64,000 nt of DNA from Mycolicibacter icosiumassiliensis (GTDB lineage: Bacteria > Actinomycetota > Actinomycetes > Mycobacteriales > Mycobacteriaceae): assembly GCF_900078685.2 (NCBI RefSeq), contig NZ_LT546166.1, positions 2,832,810 to 2,896,809 of the forward strand. The letters are read 5' to 3'. Below the pieces are notes generated by a model, which searched no databases, was not told where the DNA came from, and saw nothing but the letters and a program-made list of their open reading frames with translations. The position numbers and the translations under genes are program-made. Shown here in pieces: positions 1-9,359 of the stretch (position 1 is the stretch's first letter; each line of letters begins with the position of its first letter).

Positions 1-2154
1 CTGTTCGGGGCCCGGCCGGACTCCGATGCCCGCGCCGCGGGGGGCCGGCCCCGTGTGGACCCCGAATTGTTGCGCCACATCGCCCACCGCCGGGAAGCCG
101 ACCGGCTCACCGACTGGGGCAGCTCCCGTCGCCAACGGCACGGCGGCTCGGGCCGACCCGATCGGCCGACCTACCGGCCGCCGATGCGCCCGGACGTGAT
201 CGCGGTGCTGAACTCCGCGGGTCTGCTGCCGGCGATCACCTTCGTGTTCTCCCGGGCCGGCTGCGACGCCGCGGTTAAGCAGTGCCTGCGCTCCCCGCTG
301 CGGCTGACCACCGAATCCGAGCGGGCCCGCATCGCCGAGGTGATCGACCATCGCTGCGGTGATCTGGCCGATGACGACCTGGACGTGCTGGGTTACTACG
401 AATGGCGCGAGGGGCTGCTGCGCGGCCTGGCCGGCCACCACGCCGGGCTGTTGCCGGTGTTCCGGCACACCGTCGAAGAGTTGTTCGCCGCGGGTTTGGT
501 CAAGGCCGTGTTCGCCACCGAAACCCTGGCGTTGGGCATCAACATGCCGGCCCGCACGGTGGTGCTCGAACGGCTGGTGAAGTTCAACGGTGAGCAGCAC
601 GCCGCGCTGACGCCGGGGGAGTACACCCAGCTGACCGGCCGGGCCGGCCGGCGTGGCATCGACGTCGAAGGCCATGCGGTGGTGCTGTGGCACCCCGGGG
701 AGAGCACCGCCGATCCCGACCAGGTCGCCGGGCTGGCATCCACCCGTACCTTCCCGCTGCGCAGCTCGTTCGCGCCGTCGTACAACATGACCATCAACCT
801 GGTTCAGCACATGGGACCCGAGCAGGCCCACCAGCTGCTGGAGCAGTCGTTCGCCCAGTTCCAGGCCGACCGGTCGGTCGTCGGCCTGGTGCGCAGCGCC
901 GAGCGCGGCGAGCGCTCCCTGGATGAGATCGCCGCCGAGTTCGGCGGGCGCGACTCGGCAGTGCTCGACTACGCCCGGCTGCGGGCGAAGATCTCCGAAC
1001 GCGAACGCGCCCAGGCGCGGGCCTCGCGCGTGCAGCGGCGCCGGGCCGCCAGTGATGCGCTGGCGGAGCTGCGTCGCGGCGACATCATCAACCTCAGTCA
1101 CGGCCGTCGCGGTGGTTTGGCGGTGGTGTTGCAGGCCGATCGGGATGCCGATGAACCGAGGCCGCTGGTGCTCACCGAGCATCGCTGGGCCGGCCGCATC
1201 TCCTCGGCCGACTATTCGGGCGCGGTCCCGCCGATCGGCACTATGAGCCTGCCCAAACGAGTGGAGCACCGCCAGCCGCGGGTCCGCCGCGACCTGGCCT
1301 CGGCACTGCGATCCGCGGCCGCCGGGCTCGATGTACCCAGCTCGCGCAAACGCCGCGGCGACGCAGCTGACGCGCCGGCGGATCCGGAGCTGGCGGCCCT
1401 GCGCCAGCGCATGCGCGACCACCCCGTTCACGACGCGCCGGATCGCGAAGCCCAGGTGCGTGTCGCCGAGCGCTATCTGCGAGTGGAGGCCGACACCGCG
1501 CAGTTGCGCAGGAAGGTCGAGGCGGCCACCAATTCGCTGGCGCGCACCTTCGACCGGATCGTGGGCCTGCTGTCCGAACGCGGGTTTATCGAAGGCAGCC
1601 CTGGCGAAGGCGACCCCACGGTCACCGACGACGGCCGGATGCTGGCCCGAATCTACAGCGAGAGCGACCTTTTGGTTGCCGAGTGTCTTCGCACCGGGGC
1701 GTGGCAGGGCCTCAAGCCCCCGGAACTGGCTGCGGTGGTCTCGGCGGTGCTCTATGAAACCCGCGGCGCTGACGGCCCCGGCGGACCGCCGACCCTGCAG
1801 GCGCCCACCGAAGCCGTGCGCCGGGCGCTGCACCAGACCCGCAAGCACTCGGCGGCATTGCGGGCCGACGAGCGCCGCCATGGCATCAACCCGACCCGCG
1901 AACCCGACGACGGGTTCGTCGCCGCGGTCTACCGGTGGGCCCGCAGCGGCGATCTGGCTTCGGCACTGGCCGCCAGCGACGCGGCCGGCGGGGGTACGCC
2001 GCTGTCGGCGGGTGATTTCGTGCGCTGGTGCCGGCAAGTGCTCGACCTGCTGGATCAGCTGCGGAATGCGGCACCCAGTCCGGAGTTGCGGGCCACCGCA
2101 AAACAGGCGATCGACACGGTTTTGCGTGGGGTCGTTGCGGTTGACGCCGGGTAG
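1..2154 (+). CDS. helY: ATP-dependent DEAD/DEAH-type RNA/DNA helicase HelY, 3' part
   Basis: The reading frame is open from base 1, so about 717 codons of a roughly 900-residue superfamily II helicase are present. The first in-frame GTG, at 55, is not the start. The Walker A and DEAH-type motifs lie outside the window. Visible are the second RecA lobe (about codons 75-95), the motif V stretch ending ATETLALGINMPAR near codon 175, and motif VI QLTGRAGRRG near codon 205. A long Ski2/Mtr4-like C-terminal (DSHCT-type) region follows. It matches Rv2092c of M. tuberculosis. A role in RNA or DNA unwinding is inferred from the family. The next gene starts 73 bp downstream on the same strand. Confidence 0.93.
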   Translation: MFGARPDSDARAAGGRPRVDPELLRHIAHRREADRLTDWGSSRRQRHGGSGRPDRPTYRPPMRPDVIAVLNSAGLLPAITFVFSRAGCDAAVKQCLRSPLRLTTESERARIAEVIDHRCGDLADDDLDVLGYYEWREGLLRGLAGHHAGLLPVFRHTVEELFAAGLVKAVFATETLALGINMPARTVVLERLVKFNGEQHAALTPGEYTQLTGRAGRRGIDVEGHAVVLWHPGESTADPDQVAGLASTRTFPLRSSFAPSYNMTINLVQHMGPEQAHQLLEQSFAQFQADRSVVGLVRSAERGERSLDEIAAEFGGRDSAVLDYARLRAKISERERAQARASRVQRRRAASDALAELRRGDIINLSHGRRGGLAVVLQADRDADEPRPLVLTEHRWAGRISSADYSGAVPPIGTMSLPKRVEHRQPRVRRDLASALRSAAAGLDVPSSRKRRGDAADAPADPELAALRQRMRDHPVHDAPDREAQVRVAERYLRVEADTAQLRRKVEAATNSLARTFDRIVGLLSERGFIEGSPGEGDPTVTDDGRMLARIYSESDLLVAECLRTGAWQGLKPPELAAVVSAVLYETRGADGPGGPPTLQAPTEAVRRALHQTRKHSAALRADERRHGINPTREPDDGFVAAVYRWARSGDLASALAASDAAGGGTPLSAGDFVRWCRQVLDLLDQLRNAAPSPELRATAKQAIDTVLRGVVAVDAG

Positions 2155-2227
2155 GCTGGTCCGGGCGCTACGGTGGAGAGCCGGCGGTGATCAGCACCCG
2201 CTACGTGAGAGGACTTGAGGAACAACG

Positions 2228-2944
2228 ATGAGCGGACCGCAGGGATACGACCCGACGCAGCCGTGGCAGCCTCAGCAGCCCGGGCAGCCCGAGGACCAGG
2301 GCGCCGGACAGGGTCCCGCGACCGGCGCTGAGCAGCAGTGGCAGCCTCCGGCCTACACGCCACAGCAGTACCCCCAATACCCCCAGCAGGGCGCGTACCC
2401 GTCGGCGCCGCAGCAATATCCCGGCTACCCGCAGCCCGAGCAGTACGGTCAGCCGTCTGCGTACGGCCAGCCTGGCCAGTACGGCCAGCCGTCGCCGTAT
2501 GGTCAGCCCGGCCAGTACGGTCAGCCGGGGCAATACGGCCAGCCGGGCCAGTACGGTCAGTACCCGCAGCAGCCGGGTCAGTACCCCGCACCGGGCACCG
2601 CCACCAAGCGCCCGTCCGGGCTGGTCGGCTCGGTGCTCGCCGGGTGTGTCGGCATCGCCGTGCTGGTGCTGCTGGTGTTGGGCTTCTGGAAGCCCGGTTT
2701 CTTCGTGACCACCAAGCTCGACATCGATAAGGCCCAGGAAGGCGTGCAGCAGATCCTGGCCGACCAGACCAACGGCTACGGCGCCAAGAACGTCAAGGAC
2801 GTCCGCTGCAACAACGGGCAGAGCCCGGTGGTCAAGCAGGGCGACACCTTCAACTGCGAGGTCAGCATCGATGGGACCAAGCGTCAGGTGACGGTCACGT
2901 TCCAGGACAACTCGGGCACCTACGAGGTCGGCCGGCCCAAGTAG
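2228..2944 (+). CDS. Membrane protein with Q/P/Y-rich N-terminus and DUF4333 domain
   Basis: This 238-residue protein has three parts. Residues 1-130 are a disordered cytoplasmic region rich in Gln, Pro, Tyr and Gly, containing degenerate YGQPx repeats. Residues about 134-156 form one transmembrane helix. The extracytoplasmic C-terminal domain resembles DUF4333: it has two cysteines (RCNNGQ and FNCEV) that could form a disulfide, followed by a short beta-rich tail. The ATG is preceded by a GAGG-type ribosome site. It corresponds to Rv2091c downstream of helY. The function is unknown. It converges on the exonuclease gene with 3 bp between the stop codons. Confidence 0.85.
   Translation: MSGPQGYDPTQPWQPQQPGQPEDQGAGQGPATGAEQQWQPPAYTPQQYPQYPQQGAYPSAPQQYPGYPQPEQYGQPSAYGQPGQYGQPSPYGQPGQYGQPGQYGQPGQYGQYPQQPGQYPAPGTATKRPSGLVGSVLAGCVGIAVLVLLVLGFWKPGFFVTTKLDIDKAQEGVQQILADQTNGYGAKNVKDVRCNNGQSPVVKQGDTFNCEVSIDGTKRQVTVTFQDNSGTYEVGRPK
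2441..2570 (+). repeat. Degenerate 15-bp coding repeats (YGQPx units)
   Basis: About eight to nine copies of a 15-base unit coding for variants of Y-G-Q-P-x lie inside the membrane protein gene. Synonymous changes have accumulated, so this is an old protein repeat and not a recent DNA duplication. Confidence 0.7.
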
Positions 2945-2947
2945 GCC

Positions 2948-3910
2948 TCAGTCCGGCAGCGTGTCGAGTGCCCGCTGCAGGCGAGCGATCGAGGACTCCA
3001 CGCCGTACCGCTGTGCCAGTTCGGCGACTCGGGCGGTGTCGGCGGCGGTGCGGGGCAGCACATCCGACGGTGTCGACAGCGTGACCGGCGCGTCGGTGGC
3101 TACCCGCACCACCGGACCGGCGGCCTCGATGTAGTCCTGCCCGGCCTGCAGTTTGGCCCGAACCCCCTTGGCCAGAGGCGATCCCGGGTCAGCGGCGGCA
3201 GCCAGCACCGCCGCCAGCGAGCCGTACTGGGTCAGTAGGTCGGCTGCCGTCTTCTCACCGATGCCGGCCACCCCGGGCAACCCATCGGAGGGGTCGCCGC
3301 GCAGCAGCGCCATTTCGGCGTAGGCAGCCCCGGCCCGCTCCGGCGGCAGGCTGTAACGCTGCGCCACCTCATCGGGGCCGAACAGCGTCGCTTTGGCCAG
3401 ACCTTGGCCTAGGTAGAGCACCGACACCGGGACCGGCTGATCGGTAACCACCTGCAGCAGGTCGCGATCACCGCTGACGACGATCACCGGGTCACGCTGT
3501 TCGGCCGCCGCCAAGGTGCCCAGCACGTCATCGGCTTCGAAGTCGGGCGCTCCACCCGTGGTGATGCCGAACGCATCGAGCAGCTCGGCAATCATCTCGA
3601 CCTGCGGGCTCAGCTCGTCGGGCACCTCTTCGACAGCTGTGCCCGCGATCGGCTCGGCCCCTGCTTCGGCCACCCGGTGGGCCTTGTAGGACGGGATGAG
3701 GTCCACCCGCCACTGCGGCCGCCAGTCCAGATCCAGACAGACCACCAGCCGTCCGGGGCACTGGCGGGTGATCAGGGTGGCCACCGAGTCGAAGAAGCCG
3801 CGCACCGCGTTCACCGGCCGGCCGTCGGGTGCGGTGATCGAGGACGGCACCCCGAAGTAGGAGCGGAACCACATACTGGCGCCGTCGAGCAGCAACACGG
3901 GAGCGGGCAT
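2948..3910 (-). CDS. 5'-3' exonuclease of the PolA N-domain/FEN family
   Basis: This 320-residue stand-alone 5' nuclease resembles Rv2090. The N-terminal PIN-like fold begins [16 protein letters not shown]. Acidic metal ligands are visible in [17 protein letters not shown] and [10 protein letters not shown]. The helix-3-turn-helix DNA-binding motif [17 protein letters not shown] lies near residue 215. No polymerase domain is attached. It should remove 5' flaps or RNA primers, with metal-dependent catalysis, beside PolA. The ATG at 3910 opens the conserved N-terminus directly. Confidence 0.9.
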   Translation of the reverse strand: MPAPVLLLDGASMWFRSYFGVPSSITAPDGRPVNAVRGFFDSVATLITRQCPGRLVVCLDLDWRPQWRVDLIPSYKAHRVAEAGAEPIAGTAVEEVPDELSPQVEMIAELLDAFGITTGGAPDFEADDVLGTLAAAEQRDPVIVVSGDRDLLQVVTDQPVPVSVLYLGQGLAKATLFGPDEVAQRYSLPPERAGAAYAEMALLRGDPSDGLPGVAGIGEKTAADLLTQYGSLAAVLAAAADPGSPLAKGVRAKLQAGQDYIEAAGPVVRVATDAPVTLSTPSDVLPRTAADTARVAELAQRYGVESSIARLQRALDTLPD

Positions 3911-3961
3911 GGTTGCCAGGCTAAAGCGTGCGGATGTCTGGCTCCGCCGGCGGGCGCCCGG

Positions 3962-4822
3962 TCATGCCGCCAATCGGGGCAGCACTTCGTCGCCGAGTCG
4001 CTCGACCCAGCCCACCGGGTCGGGGTTGCCGGGGATCGGCCCGGTGCTGATCAGGTCGAAGCCGAGTTCGGCGTAACGGTCCAGCGTGCGCAGGTAGCTG
4101 TCGACGTCGGCGAAGGGGTCGGTGAATAGTCCCGCGGTGAGCCGGATTTCATCGAAATCGCGATTGACCGCGTCGCAGTGCTGGCGCAGCACATCCAATT
4201 TGTGCGGCAATTCCTCGATCGACGCTGTGGTGTTCCAGACGTCCGCATATTGGGCCACCAAACGCAGCGTCTTCTTCTCGCCCGAACCACCGATCAGGAC
4301 CGGGGGACGGTGGATCGGCTGCGGATGACAGATTGTCTCGGCGAGCCGGTAGTGCTGGCCCCGATAGGGGCCGTCGTTGGCGCTCCACATCTGCTGACAG
4401 ATCTGCAGTGTCTCCTCCAGCATCTCAAAACGGATCCGCAACGGCGGGTAGGGGATGCCCAGGGCGTGATGTTCGCGTTGGTACCACGCGGCACCCAATC
4501 CCAGCATTGTCCTGCCGCCGGCGAGGACATCCAGTGTGGCCACGGTTTTCGCCAGTACGCCTGGGTGCCGGTAGGTGACACCGGTGACCAACATGGTCAG
4601 CGCGATCCGGTCGGTGAGTCCGGCCAAGTAGCCCAATGAGGTGTAGCCCTCCAAGAACGGGTCTTCCGCACAGCCCACATTTTCCATCTGGAAGAAGTGG
4701 TCGGCCAGGGTGAACATTTCGGCACCAATCCGTTCGGCGGCCTGGGCAGTGGCCGCCAGTGTCGGGCCGAGCCGGTCCGGGGCCCCGGGCAGGAAGTCGA
4801 TGAAGTGGATACCCAGGTTCAT
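3962..4822 (-). CDS. LLM-class F420-dependent oxidoreductase
   Basis: This 286-residue luciferase-like TIM-barrel protein starts MNLGIHFIDFLPG. It carries the family landmarks GLGAAWYQREHHALGIPYPP and PPVLIGGSGEKKTLRLVAQYADVWN. Mycobacterial members usually use reduced coenzyme F420, but the substrate cannot be read from the sequence. It lies 19 bp downstream of the marR gene on the same strand, so the two probably form an operon controlled by that regulator. Confidence 0.85.
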   Translation of the reverse strand: MNLGIHFIDFLPGAPDRLGPTLAATAQAAERIGAEMFTLADHFFQMENVGCAEDPFLEGYTSLGYLAGLTDRIALTMLVTGVTYRHPGVLAKTVATLDVLAGGRTMLGLGAAWYQREHHALGIPYPPLRIRFEMLEETLQICQQMWSANDGPYRGQHYRLAETICHPQPIHRPPVLIGGSGEKKTLRLVAQYADVWNTTASIEELPHKLDVLRQHCDAVNRDFDEIRLTAGLFTDPFADVDSYLRTLDRYAELGFDLISTGPIPGNPDPVGWVERLGDEVLPRLAA

Positions 4823-4841
4823 TGTGGTTCCTCGCTTTTCG

Positions 4842-5276
4842 TCAGTCGTTGAGTCGGTTGAGCAGCGTCAGAGCTTCGTTGATCATCTGCCGCTCCCGCT
4901 CGCTGTAGCGGTCCTGCATCGCTCGTACCAGCCATTCGTCGCGCGCCCTGCGGTCGTTCTCGGCGCGGTGACGGCCCACTGCGGTCAACTCGATCAGCTG
5001 CCGGCGGCCGTCGTCGGGATCGGGCCGGCGGTCGATCAGCCCATGACGATCGAGCCCGGCCACGGTGGCGGCCATGGACTGGGGCCGAACCCGTTCGGCC
5101 CCTGCGAGCTGACTGACGGATGCGGGCCCGTCCTTGACCAGCCTGAGCAGGACCGCAGTTTGCGGCGGCGTGAGGTCGTCGGCCGCCGCAAACTCCCGCA
5201 GTCGCCTGCGCAGCCTGCTGAAGAGCACGCGCAGATCTCGTGCCGCCCGCACCGATGATTCGTCACAGGCCGCCAT
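4842..5276 (-). CDS. MarR-family transcriptional regulator
   Basis: This 144-residue protein has a MarR winged helix: LTPPQTAVLLRLVKDGPASVSQLAGAE, then the recognition helix around RPQSMAATVAGLDRHGLI and a wing RPDPDDGRRQLIELT. It is transcribed ahead of the LLM oxidoreductase and divergently from pepE. A TAGACT box six bases before the ATG suggests a leaderless transcript. A palindrome in the same promoter suggests autoregulation. The ligand is unknown. Confidence 0.87.
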   Translation of the reverse strand: MAACDESSVRAARDLRVLFSRLRRRLREFAAADDLTPPQTAVLLRLVKDGPASVSQLAGAERVRPQSMAATVAGLDRHGLIDRRPDPDDGRRQLIELTAVGRHRAENDRRARDEWLVRAMQDRYSERERQMINEALTLLNRLND

Positions 5277-5282
5277 ATCGAC

Positions 5283-5307
5283 AGTCTACACTGAACAGTT
5301 GTAACTG
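5283..5307 (-). promoter_or_regulatory. marR promoter with candidate MarR operator
   Basis: On the minus strand a -10 box TAGACT (5288-5283) sits so that +1 falls on the A of the marR ATG. Just upstream lies the inverted repeat CAGTT-GT-AACTG (5296-5307), within the -35/-10 region. This is an arrangement expected for self-repression. Read by eye only. Confidence 0.45.
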
Positions 5308-5375
5308 GATATCTTCGGCGGGGCATCGGCCACGGAGCACCGATCGGCGAAACGGAGCGCACTAGCCTGGTCGGC

Positions 5376-6500
5376 ATGTCTGCCCAACGTTTCGACAGCA
5401 GTGTCTACGCCCACCGACTGACCGCCGCGGCCACTGCCGCCGCGAATGCCGGCCTGGCCGGCTTGGTGATCACCCCCGGCTACGACCTGCGCTACCTGAT
5501 CGGGTCGCGGGCCCAGACCTTCGAGCGGCTCACCGCCCTGGTGTTGCCGGCCTCGGGTACGCCCACCATGGTGGTGCCGCGTCTCGAGCTGGCGGCGCTG
5601 CGCGAATCGGCGGTGGCCGACCTGGGTGTGGCGGTGCGGGACTGGGTCGACGGCGAGGATCCCTATCGCATGGTGGGCGAGGCGCTGGGGGGAGCATCGT
5701 CTGCGGTCGCCGTCACCGACTCGATGCCGGCTCTGCACCTGTTGCCGCTGGTCGACGTGCTCGGCACGACGCCCGTGTTGGCGACGGGGGTCCTACGCGA
5801 TCTGCGAATGATCAAGGACCCCAGTGAGATCGATGCCCTGCGCAAGGCCGGCGCGGCGATCGACCGGGTACACGCCCGGGTGCCGGAGTTCTTGGTGCCG
5901 GGCCGCACCGAAGCCGACGTCGCCGCCGACATCGCCGAAGCGATCGTGGCCGAAGGGCATTCGGAGGTGGCCTTCATCATCGTGGGCTCGGGCCCGAATG
6001 GCGCCGACCCGCACCATGAATGCTCCGAGCGGGTGCTGCAAGCCGGTGACATCGTGGTCGTCGACATCGGCGGTCCGGTCGAGCCCGGATACAATTCCGA
6101 CTCGACCAGGACGTACAGCCTAGGGGAGCCCAATCCCGAAGTAGCCCAACATTATTCGGTGCTACAGGAGGCGCAGCGTGCCGCGGTCGCCAGCGTTCGC
6201 CCGGGGGTCACGGCCCAGCAGGTCGACGCCGCGGCTCGTGAGGTGCTGGCCGAGGCCGGTTTGGCGGAATACTTCGTGCACCGCACCGGGCACGGCATCG
6301 GGCTGTCGGTGCACGAGGAGCCCTACATCGTTGCCGGTAATGACGAGGAGCTCCGGGCGGGGATGGCGTTCTCGGTGGAACCCGGCATCTACTTTCCCGG
6401 CCAGTGGGGCGCCCGCATCGAAGACATCGTGCTGGTCACCGCCGACGGGGTGGAGTCATTGAACGACCAGCCGCACGAGCTGGTGGTGGTACCGGTTTAG
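5376..6500 (+). CDS. pepE: M24 family Xaa-Pro dipeptidase/aminopeptidase PepE
   Basis: This 374-residue protein has a creatinase-like N-domain and a pita-bread metallopeptidase C-domain. The metal ligands are visible in order: two Asp in [19 protein letters not shown], His in [16 protein letters not shown], and Glu in [10 protein letters not shown] and ARIEDIVLV. It should cleave Xaa-Pro dipeptides in the cytoplasm using two divalent metals. It corresponds to Rv2089c. TAGCCT at 5363-5368 lies seven bases before the ATG, so the transcript may be nearly leaderless. Its stop overlaps the end of the next, convergent gene by 3 bp. Confidence 0.92.
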   Translation: MSAQRFDSSVYAHRLTAAATAAANAGLAGLVITPGYDLRYLIGSRAQTFERLTALVLPASGTPTMVVPRLELAALRESAVADLGVAVRDWVDGEDPYRMVGEALGGASSAVAVTDSMPALHLLPLVDVLGTTPVLATGVLRDLRMIKDPSEIDALRKAGAAIDRVHARVPEFLVPGRTEADVAADIAEAIVAEGHSEVAFIIVGSGPNGADPHHECSERVLQAGDIVVVDIGGPVEPGYNSDSTRTYSLGEPNPEVAQHYSVLQEAQRAAVASVRPGVTAQQVDAAAREVLAEAGLAEYFVHRTGHGIGLSVHEEPYIVAGNDEELRAGMAFSVEPGIYFPGQWGARIEDIVLVTADGVESLNDQPHELVVVPV

Positions 6501-6910
6501 CGGTTACCGCGATCGAGCAGGTCTGCGGAGCCGAGCACCCGCTCCACCTGCACTTCGATCACCACACGCTGCGGATTCACCCGAGGTGTGCGGTAGCGCT
6601 GGGCGTATCGCAGTTCGGCGTCACGAACCGCCGCGGGGGCGTCGTTGACGGTGGCACTGCCTTCCAGCGAGAGCCAGCGCGCCCCGTCCACTTGGCTCAG
6701 CACGGCGACCCCGGCCCGTTCGGCGTTGACCGCCTTTTGCGAACCGCCGGTGGTAATCACGCGGGCGATGTGGGTTTTCGGATCAAAGGTGAACCCAACC
6801 GCGACCACGTGCGGCGAATTGTCGGCCCGCAAGGTGGTCAGCATCGCCAGGTGGCGTTCGGTGAGAAACGCCAACGCGTCACTGGTCAGTCGAGTCGTCG
6901 CGTTCGCCAT
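6497..6910 (-). CDS. F420-dependent biliverdin reductase / PPOX split-barrel protein (Rv2074-like)
   Basis: This 137-residue split-barrel protein is nearly collinear with Rv2074 as I remember it, including the stretch [19 protein letters not shown] and the end [12 protein letters not shown]. Rv2074 reduces biliverdin with reduced F420. The same activity is inferred here. The frame stays open upstream of 6910 only as low-complexity sequence, so the ATG at 6910 is taken. It is divergent from the SDR gene, 35 bp away. Confidence 0.88.
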   Translation of the reverse strand: MANATTRLTSDALAFLTERHLAMLTTLRADNSPHVVAVGFTFDPKTHIARVITTGGSQKAVNAERAGVAVLSQVDGARWLSLEGSATVNDAPAAVRDAELRYAQRYRTPRVNPQRVVIEVQVERVLGSADLLDRGNR

Positions 6911-6945
6911 CACCGCCCACGCTAGCGCAGGCGATAATCTCAGCC

Positions 6946-7695
6946 GTGAACGACACGGTTGACGGGCCAGTGGTGATTTTCGGCGGACGCAGTGAGATCG
7001 GCCTCGAACTGGCGCAGCAGCTCGCGCCCGGGGCGACGGTGGTGCTGGCGGCACGCTCGGCCGATCGGCTTGCCGCCGAAGTCGCCGCGGTGCGCCACGC
7101 GGGCGCGGTGGCGGTACACACGAACGAGTTCGATGCCGATGACCTGTCCACCCACGGCCCGCTGGTGGCGGCACTGATCGCCGAGCACGGCCCGATCGGT
7201 ACCGCCGTATTGGCATTTGGGGTCCTGGGTGATCAGGCCCGCGCGGAGTCGGATGCGGCGCATGCGGCGGCCGTCGTGCACACCGACTACGTTGCCCAGA
7301 TCAGTTTGCTTACCCACCTGGCCGCGGCTATGCGCATCGCCGACAGCGGCCGCCTGGTGGTGTTCTCCTCGGTGGCGGGGGTGCGGGTACGACGGGCCAA
7401 CTACGTCTACGGCTCGGCTAAAGCCGGCCTCGAAGGCTTCGCCAGCGGGCTTGCCGACGCACTGCACGGCACGGGTGTGCGCCTGCTGATCGTGCGACCC
7501 GGTTTCGTCGTCGGCCGGATGACCACCGGCATGGATCCCGCACCACTGGCGAGCACTCCGCCGCAGGTGGCGCGCGCCGCGGCCAGGGCACTGCGCAAGG
7601 GTCGCGGCACGGTGTGGGTGCCGTGGGCACTGCGCCCACTGTTCGCCACACTCAGATTGCTGCCGCAGGCTGTCTGGCGCCGGATGCCGCGTTAA
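6946..7695 (+). CDS. Short-chain dehydrogenase/reductase (Rv2073c-like)
   Basis: This 249-residue Rossmann-fold oxidoreductase starts at a GTG. The nucleotide motif [11 protein letters not shown] is an atypical form of TGxxxGxG. The catalytic Ser lies in VVFSSVAG and the YxxxK pair in YGSAKAG. The C-terminal helices resemble DprE2-type reductases of arabinogalactan precursor synthesis, but the substrate is not known. TAATCT at 6935-6940 ends five bases before the GTG, consistent with a leaderless mRNA. In M. tuberculosis this gene and Rv2074 are neighbours within the RD9 region. Here both are intact. Confidence 0.88.
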   Translation: MNDTVDGPVVIFGGRSEIGLELAQQLAPGATVVLAARSADRLAAEVAAVRHAGAVAVHTNEFDADDLSTHGPLVAALIAEHGPIGTAVLAFGVLGDQARAESDAAHAAAVVHTDYVAQISLLTHLAAAMRIADSGRLVVFSSVAGVRVRRANYVYGSAKAGLEGFASGLADALHGTGVRLLIVRPGFVVGRMTTGMDPAPLASTPPQVARAAARALRKGRGTVWVPWALRPLFATLRLLPQAVWRRMPR

Positions 7696-7828
7696 CAAAG
7701 CGGAGCCCCGCGCGAGGCCGCTCCTGGGCGTTACGTATCATGCACGGAACGTGATATTTCCCAGTTTGTGGAAGTATCCGGAGAGTTTTCCGACCTCTTC
7801 TCGCCTGACAGGACTAGAGTCTAAAACC

Positions 7829-8146
7829 ATGGACGATCGTAAAAAGGATCCGTCGGTCGTGCTGCCCTACCTGGTCGGTAGGCCGCTCCCGGCGACGGAG
7901 GTATACGAGGCCTTCGGCTATCGGAAGTCCGCCTATTACAAGGCAGCCCACGAGGGGCGTTTGATCACCGCCGACAATCTCATCCGGGTTGCCAGGCACT
8001 TCGGTTTGAACGCGGTTGATCTGCTGGTCCGCTACGGACTGATCACCGTTGATGCCGTGGCCGCCTTCATGGATGCCGAGCAGCCTAAGGCCGAGCTGCC
8101 TAAGCTCGCCGACTTGCATCCCATCGCGAGCCACCCACCGCTGTAG
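7829..8146 (+). CDS. Small helix-turn-helix-like DNA-binding protein
   Basis: This is a 105-residue protein from the ATG at 7829. The frame is open to 7751 but the upstream part looks random. The segment ATEVYEAFGYRKSAYYKAAHEGRLITADNLIRVARHFGLNAVDLLVRYG reads as an XRE/Cro-like helix-turn-helix with a strongly conserved core; I do not recognise a named gene. TAGAGT (7815-7820) places +1 at about 7827, so translation is probably leaderless. It stands alone between the SDR and a split-barrel gene. A role as transcription regulator is inferred. Confidence 0.65.
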   Translation: MDDRKKDPSVVLPYLVGRPLPATEVYEAFGYRKSAYYKAAHEGRLITADNLIRVARHFGLNAVDLLVRYGLITVDAVAAFMDAEQPKAELPKLADLHPIASHPPL

Positions 8147-8188
8147 CCGTTCGCTGCTGCAGGGCGCCGGGCGGGTAGGTTCGCGGTC

Positions 8189-8578
8189 ATGGCCCCGACT
8201 TTCGCCCAGATCGCCAAGTCCGACTATTTGCTGCTGACCACGTTCACCAAAGATGGCCGACCCAAGCCGACCCCAGTGTGGGCCGCGGCCGACGGTGACC
8301 GACTGTTGGTGATCACCCAGGAGTCGTCCTGGAAGGTCAAGCGCATCCGCAACACCCCCCGGGTGACCTTGGCGGTCTGCGATGTGCGGGGACGGCCCAA
8401 GGGCGAGGCGATCGAGGCCGTCGCCACGGTCTTGGACAAGTCGCACAACGGCGCCGTCTATGCGGCGATCGGCAAGCGCTACAAGCTCATCGGCCCGGTG
8501 TTCAACTTCTTCAGCAAGCTGCGGGGCGGCATGCGCACCAACGTGGGATTGGCGTTGACTCCGGCCGGACCCGCGTGA
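8189..8578 (+). CDS. PPOX-class F420-dependent oxidoreductase (Rv2061-type)
   Basis: This 129-residue split-barrel flavin/F420-binding protein contains the family core SDYLLLTTFTKDGRPKPTPVW, a central strand with VTLAVCDVRGRPKGE, and a C-terminal KLIGPVFNFF helix. The subfamily is usually annotated TIGR03666, after Rv2061c. The substrate is unknown. TAGGTT at 8176-8181 lies seven bases before the ATG, suggesting a leaderless transcript of its own. Confidence 0.83.
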   Translation: MAPTFAQIAKSDYLLLTTFTKDGRPKPTPVWAAADGDRLLVITQESSWKVKRIRNTPRVTLAVCDVRGRPKGEAIEAVATVLDKSHNGAVYAAIGKRYKLIGPVFNFFSKLRGGMRTNVGLALTPAGPA

Positions 8579-8592
8579 TCGACTACCTCACA

Positions 8593-8625
8593 TATAATGG
8601 ACTTTGCTCATTGAAATGAGCAAAG
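8593..8625 (+). promoter_or_regulatory. Consensus -10 box plus perfect 24-bp palindrome upstream of the RIC gene
   Basis: TATAAT at 8593-8598 is a perfect -10 hexamer, which is rare in this GC-rich DNA. It puts +1 near 8605. From 8602 to 8625 lies a perfect inverted repeat with 11-bp arms CTTTGCTCATT / AATGAGCAAAG separated by GA. A repressor bound there would cover the start of transcription. The size and symmetry resemble sites of Rrf2-type nitric-oxide sensors such as NsrR, which control RIC/ytfE genes elsewhere. The identity of the regulator is inference. Confidence 0.65.
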
Positions 8626-8656
8626 GTAGATCGGAAGCCCGACCGCGAGGAGCCAG

Positions 8657-9355
8657 ATGGCCACCGTCACTTCCGATCAGATCCTGGGTGACATCGTCAC
8701 CGCCGACCCGTCGACCACCCGCATCCTCAGCCGATTCGGAATCGATTTCTGCTGCCACGGTCAGCGCTCCCTGGGCGCGGCGTGTGCCGCCGACGGGGTC
8801 GACGCTGACGAGGTGCTGGCCGCACTCAACGCCACCGCCCCCGGCCAGCCAGCCGATTGGGCCGAGTACGACGACACCTCGCTGATCGCCCACATTGTCA
8901 GCACCCACCACCGGTTTCTGTGGGACGAGTTCCCGAGGTTGGCCGAGTTGGTGGACAAAGTGGCGCGCGTGCACGGCCCCAACCACGGCGAACTGCTCCG
9001 GGTCCGCGAGGTGTTCCATCAGCTCCGCGGCGGCATGGAGCCACACCTGCGCACCGAGGAGACGCTGCTGTTCCCCGAGATCAGCCTGCACGCGGGGCGC
9101 TCAGACCGCCCGCTGCCCGACGAGGTGCGCACCGAACTCGCGGAGAACCAGCGCGAGCACGACAATGCCGGTCATCTGCTGGCCGAACTGCGTGAGCTCA
9201 CCGACGGCTACACCGTCCCTGCGGACGCCTGCGCCAGCTACACCGCGATGCTGGCCGGCCTGGCGGACCTGGAATCCGACATCCACCTGCACGTGCACAA
9301 AGAGAACAACGTGCTGTTCCCGCGGGTGCTAGCGGCGGCCGGAGGTCCGGCCTGA
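8657..9355 (+). CDS. Di-iron iron-sulfur cluster repair protein (RIC / ScdA-YtfE family)
   Basis: This 232-residue protein joins an N-terminal DUF542 (ScdA_N) domain, residues 1-60 with the DFCCHG cysteine pair, to a hemerythrin-like domain. The iron ligands are visible as His in STHHRFLWDE, EPHLRTEETLLFPE, NQREHDNAGH and LHVHKENNVLFP. RIC proteins restore iron-sulfur clusters damaged by nitric oxide or oxidants. The GAGG ribosome site is well placed. It follows a separate strong promoter with an operator-like palindrome, consistent with stress induction. Confidence 0.9.
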   Translation: MATVTSDQILGDIVTADPSTTRILSRFGIDFCCHGQRSLGAACAADGVDADEVLAALNATAPGQPADWAEYDDTSLIAHIVSTHHRFLWDEFPRLAELVDKVARVHGPNHGELLRVREVFHQLRGGMEPHLRTEETLLFPEISLHAGRSDRPLPDEVRTELAENQREHDNAGHLLAELRELTDGYTVPADACASYTAMLAGLADLESDIHLHVHKENNVLFPRVLAAAGGPA

Positions 9356-9359
9356 GCGG

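Noticed and set aside
7696..7828. Terminator or operator between the SDR and the helix-turn-helix gene
   Set aside because: A weak GGAGC/GCTCC stem without T run and a short TTCC...GGAA repeat are present, but neither is strong enough to call.
8602..8625. The palindrome as a transcription terminator
   Set aside because: It has no T run, is AT-balanced and sits just after a perfect -10 box, upstream of the RIC gene, so an operator is more likely.
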